A stretch of DNA of 7,661 nucleotides from Spirochaetales bacterium. Its GTDB lineage: Bacteria; Spirochaetota; Spirochaetia; B11-G9. The stretch is taken from contig JALTGJ010000366.1 in assembly GCA_027077185.1 (NCBI GenBank), forward strand, positions 1 through 7,661. Direction: 5' to 3'. Position 1 is the first letter of the stretch; each line of letters starts with the position of its first letter. Below are positions 5,348 to 7,661 of this stretch, one piece after another. The translations under genes and the position numbers were made by a program. The notes under the pieces were generated by a model. That model was not told the origin of the DNA. It made no database searches and worked only from the letters and a program-made list of their open reading frames with translations.

Positions 5348-5782
5348 CTATTTTATACTCTGAAGAACCCTTTCAAGAACCTTAACACGATCCAGAGGCT
5401 TTACAATATAATTTTTTGCTCCTATCATGAGGGCTTTTTTAACAAGATCCTGCTTACCAAGAGCACTGACCATTATTACCTTAGCGTCCTTGTCAAATTC
5501 CAGTATTTTCTCCAAAGAAGAGATACCATCCATCTTGGGCATGGTAATATCCATAGTAACAAAATCTACATCGGGATACAGTTCTTTATATTTCTCAAGA
5601 CCTTCCAGACCATCGCCTGCAGTACCAATAACTTCAAAGCCTTCTGAGGATAATATCTGAGTTATTTGCTTTTTTACAAACATTGAATCATCAACAACCA
5701 AAACTTTATAGGCCTGTCCACCATCTCCCTGGCCATCAGGTTTTCTTTGGTTTATACTTGGAAAATCCATTTTAGTTTTCAT
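5348..5782 (-). CDS. cheY: Chemotaxis response regulator CheY
   Basis: Single receiver-domain protein of 144 residues; when phosphorylated by CheA it binds the flagellar switch and changes rotation. The active-site set is complete: the acidic pair Asp31-Asp32 (VLVVDDS), phospho-acceptor Asp78 (MDITMPKMDG), switch residue Ser106 (KVIMVSALGK), Tyr125 and Lys128-Pro129 (YIVKP). There is no output domain. An N-terminal extension of about 20 residues, hydrophilic and glycine-rich (NQRKPDGQGDGGQ), precedes the first strand; it moves the acceptor Asp from the usual position near 57 to 78, close to the numbering of Borrelia CheY3. The start at 5782 has AGGAG nine bases upstream; an ATG four codons later is possible but less well placed. 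It follows cheX by 12 bases in the same operon. Confidence 0.94.
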   Translation of the reverse strand: MKTKMDFPSINQRKPDGQGDGGQAYKVLVVDDSMFVKKQITQILSSEGFEVIGTAGDGLEGLEKYKELYPDVDFVTMDITMPKMDGISSLEKILEFDKDAKVIMVSALGKQDLVKKALMIGAKNYIVKPLDRVKVLERVLQSIK

Positions 5783-5794
5783 AACATCTATCTC

Positions 5795-6259
5795 CTATGT
5801 CCTTTCTCGAACTGCTACATTTATTTCAATTTTACCCTGTTTGATGATAACTGGCACTATTAAAGCTTCTACCTCATTATCGGTAATTTCCATATTTTCC
5901 CCTGTAAATATAGCAGGAGGAGTTAAATCAAATGTAAATCCAAGATCATGAAGTTTTGTTACAGCCTGTGCTGTAATCATATTTGCAAGCTCTGTAATAG
6001 TAGCTTTACCTAAATCATCCAAAGTTGAAAGTGTTTCTCCATTCATTTCAGATGCAACAGCCAGAGCAGTTTCCATTGACATATCAAAAAGAACCCGCCC
6101 CTCAACATTCCCAGCCAATCCTACAAATGCGGCAACACCCATTACAGCCTTGGAAGTAGACTTTAAATACAACTCTCCGCGCTGAACATCATCACCAAGA
6201 ACTTCTTTCAATATATCAAATGCAGCTTCAACAAAGGGATTGATATACTCAACTCTCAT
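5795..6259 (-). CDS. cheX: CheY-P phosphatase CheX
   Basis: Cytoplasmic phosphatase of 154 residues in the CheC/CheX/FliY family; it removes phosphate from CheY-P to end the signal and is the standard CheY phosphatase of spirochaetes, which usually lack CheZ. The single catalytic ExxN motif is seen as Glu90-Leu-Ala-Asn93 in ATITELANMI, close to the positions known from CheX of Thermotoga and Borrelia. The protein opens with MRVEYINPFVEAAFDILKE, typical of CheX, and has the expected length. The start ATG has AAGGAG seven bases before it (6267-6272). It lies 16 bases after the CheW fusion gene and 12 bases before cheY, in the order cheW-cheX-cheY that is conserved in Treponema and Borrelia. Confidence 0.93.
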   Translation of the reverse strand: MRVEYINPFVEAAFDILKEVLGDDVQRGELYLKSTSKAVMGVAAFVGLAGNVEGRVLFDMSMETALAVASEMNGETLSTLDDLGKATITELANMITAQAVTKLHDLGFTFDLTPPAIFTGENMEITDNEVEALIVPVIIKQGKIEINVAVRERT

Positions 6260-6275
6260 ATGGTTACTCCTTAAA

Positions 6276-7565
6276 TTAGACTATCTTTTTATATGCGGTA
6301 ACAGTATTACCATTAATTCGCTTCCATTCATTATCCGGTAATTCTTCATTTTGACCTATTATAAGAACACCGGTAGATTTTAATTTTTCACTAAACTCTT
6401 TAACCATTCTTAACTGCTCACTATAACTTAGAAAAGATAAAACATCTCTTGCAATAATGATATCCACTTCCGGAAAAGTATTAGGATGGGTTATATCATG
6501 ATATTCAAATAAAATAATATCTTTCAGGTTTTGACTAAACTGAAATCTATCGTTAACAGGGACAATATACTTATCCATATATTCCGGTAAAGTATGCTTA
6601 TCCAGCATAAGATTCGGTGCATTGGAAATACTCATTAAATCCTTATCATTTGCCCAAATTTTAATACTTGAATCTTTAAAATTATCTGATAACAAAGCAG
6701 CAATTGAATACGTTTCATACCCTTTTCCACAACCCGGATTCCATACCCGAACAGAACCACCAGGAATTTCCTTTAAGAACGAACCCACAATATTTCTATA
6801 ATCATCACTCCAGAATCTACCGGAGTCAGGGGAATAAAAACGCGACAGGAATTCTTCTGAATCGGCTTCTGAGTGAAGCTGCAGATCCTTAGAACTGTTT
6901 CCTTTAAGACCCTTCCACTCATTAAACCGTTTTTCGACCCATTTATTATTTAAATCTGTAACATTAAATTTGCTGAATGTTCTGAGGGTTTCGGATATAA
7001 AACCCATATTAAATTCTTCAGGTTTATCTTCATCAAATGCTTCATTTTTATGAAAGTCAACTGTTGTAACTTCAACATCTTCAGCATCCTGTCCAAAAAT
7101 ACTTTCAACATCAAGAATTATGTACAGCTTGCTGTCTTTTTCAACAACGCCCTGGATAAATTTTATATTTATATCTCCAAATATTGGATGAGGCGGCTGA
7201 ATTGTCCGGGAAGAAATACCTACCACTTTGTCAATAGAATCAACAATAACCCCAATCATATATTCATCCAGTCTGAGTATTATTATCTCATCTGAACCAT
7301 CTTTTTCAGATTTAACTGATGGCAAATTAAACATTGTTCGAAGATCAATTATTGAAATAATATCACCCCTTAAATTATATACACCTTTAACATAGGGCAG
7401 GGAATTGGGAACATAGGTAAAATGTGTTGCTTTTGAGATTTCTCTGACCTTCATAATATCAATACTGTAGTCCTTTCCCGCAAGTGAAAAAGTAACCATT
7501 TTATAATCTACATTTTCAATCTTCTCTGCAACAGTACTTTCTACTTTATCTACCAGAGCATTCAT
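6276..7565 (-). CDS. cheW: CheW fused to a CheR-like methyltransferase domain
   Basis: Two-part scaffold protein of 429 residues from the preferred start. Numbers here count from the alternative ATG at 7571. Residues about 23-160 form a CheW domain that couples receptors to CheA, with the motif VKGVYNLRGDIISIIDLR (61-78). An acidic linker (about 161-190) and a helical stretch follow. Residues about 270-428 resemble the SAM-binding domain of CheR: VRVWNPGCGKGYETYSIAAL (274-293), NDKDLMSISNAP (308-319) and DIIIARDVLSFLSYSEQ (370-386). The CheR glycine loop, usually GCSTGEEPYS, reads GCGKGYETYS, and I cannot recognise the CheR receptor-binding N-terminal domain, so methyl transfer is doubtful. 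Spirochaete F2 chemotaxis clusters are known to encode such CheW-CheR-like proteins as array scaffolds, and this gene fits that place between cheA and cheX. Confidence 0.9.
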   Translation of the reverse strand: MNALVDKVESTVAEKIENVDYKMVTFSLAGKDYSIDIMKVREISKATHFTYVPNSLPYVKGVYNLRGDIISIIDLRTMFNLPSVKSEKDGSDEIIILRLDEYMIGVIVDSIDKVVGISSRTIQPPHPIFGDINIKFIQGVVEKDSKLYIILDVESIFGQDAEDVEVTTVDFHKNEAFDEDKPEEFNMGFISETLRTFSKFNVTDLNNKWVEKRFNEWKGLKGNSSKDLQLHSEADSEEFLSRFYSPDSGRFWSDDYRNIVGSFLKEIPGGSVRVWNPGCGKGYETYSIAALLSDNFKDSSIKIWANDKDLMSISNAPNLMLDKHTLPEYMDKYIVPVNDRFQFSQNLKDIILFEYHDITHPNTFPEVDIIIARDVLSFLSYSEQLRMVKEFSEKLKSTGVLIIGQNEELPDNEWKRINGNTVTAYKKIV

Positions 7566-7571
7566 CTGCAT

Positions 7572-7577
7572 CTCCTA
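7572..7577 (-). promoter_or_regulatory. Ribosome binding site overlapping the cheA stop codon
   Basis: TAGGAG on the minus strand contains the cheA stop codon TAG and the Shine-Dalgarno core AGGAG. The ATG at 7571 directly abuts this core, too close to be used well, while the in-frame ATG at 7565 lies six bases away. The second ATG is therefore the likelier start of the CheW fusion protein. Confidence 0.65.
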
Positions 7578-7661
7578 CATTATTGAAGCTGAACGTCTTC
7601 TACGATTTTCTATTTCCTGCTTCAACCCAAGCTCAAGAAGCTGGCTCACATCTATTATTAA
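7575..7661 (-). CDS. cheA: Histidine kinase CheA, C-terminal end only
   Basis: The minus strand is open from the window edge to a TAG at 7575-7577. The 28 visible residues start LIIDVSQLLELG, which matches the final strand and helix of the CheW-like regulatory (P5) domain of CheA, and end in a basic tail, ENRRRRSASIM. With the CheW fusion, cheX and cheY directly downstream, this is the end of the chemotaxis kinase that phosphorylates CheY. The CheW gene begins three to nine bases after the stop. Everything else about the kinase lies outside the window. Confidence 0.75.
   Translation of the reverse strand, partial: LIIDVSQLLELGLKQEIENRRRRSASIM

Noticed and set aside
5336..5660. Two plus-strand open frames opposite cheY
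   Set aside because: They are antisense shadows of a well-defined receiver domain and have no protein features or start signals of their own.
1..7661. CRISPR array, insertion sequence or riboswitch
   Set aside because: Reading both strands gave no regularly spaced repeats, no transposase, no terminal inverted repeats with target duplication and no riboswitch motif I could recognise.

Overview
The window is AT-rich and bacterial, and gene-dense except for one gap of about 360 bases. It most likely comes from a free-living spirochaete (Spirochaetota, outside the host-bound lineages). The main evidence is the minus-strand order cheA - cheW/CheR-like fusion - cheX - cheY. That order, with a CheX phosphatase, a CheY whose phospho-acceptor Asp sits near residue 78, and a CheW carrying a degenerate CheR-like methyltransferase domain, is characteristic of the spirochaete chemotaxis cluster (the F2 class). 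Intact leucine-pathway genes argue against a reduced obligate parasite. The phylum assignment is inference; no rRNA or other marker is present.

Layout. Bases 1-1761 (+) hold the end of a leucine operon: leuC (5' end cut off by the window) and leuD, the two subunits of 3-isopropylmalate dehydratase. A very G/C-rich hairpin at 1766-1796 lies in the 45-base convergent gap. Bases 1807-4157 (-) hold a two-gene operon of FAD proteins: a short pyridine-nucleotide-disulfide-oxidoreductase-like protein, then, two bases later, a GlpA/DAO-type dehydrogenase. This looks like a two-subunit flavin dehydrogenase of the GlpAB/HcnBC type, but the usual [2Fe-2S] (BFD-like) C-terminal domain is absent. The substrate cannot be read from the sequence. 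Bases 4158-4518 are non-coding or regulatory, with one doubtful 42-codon reading frame and a double palindrome next to the following operon. Bases 4519-5184 (+) hold a type II toxin-antitoxin pair: a Phd/YefM-type antitoxin and a VapC (PIN) ribonuclease.

Bases 5203-7661 (-) hold the chemotaxis cluster read right to left: the last 28 codons of cheA, the CheW-CheR-like fusion, cheX and cheY. A tRNA-Val(GAC) gene follows only 35 bases after cheY, and an intrinsic terminator lies after the tRNA. No good terminator is visible between cheY and the tRNA, so the tRNA may be the last cistron of the chemotaxis transcript.

How the genes work together. LeuC and LeuD form one enzyme. The two FAD proteins probably form one complex. 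VapB would neutralise VapC and repress their shared promoter at the palindromes. CheA and the CheW fusion build the receptor array; CheA phosphorylates CheY and CheX dephosphorylates it. I found no CRISPR array, insertion sequence or phage gene, and nothing I can firmly call a new system. The least explained elements are the CheR-like half of the CheW fusion, the iron-sulfur-free flavin dehydrogenase pair with its unrecognised C-terminal tail, and the C33 base in the tRNA anticodon loop.
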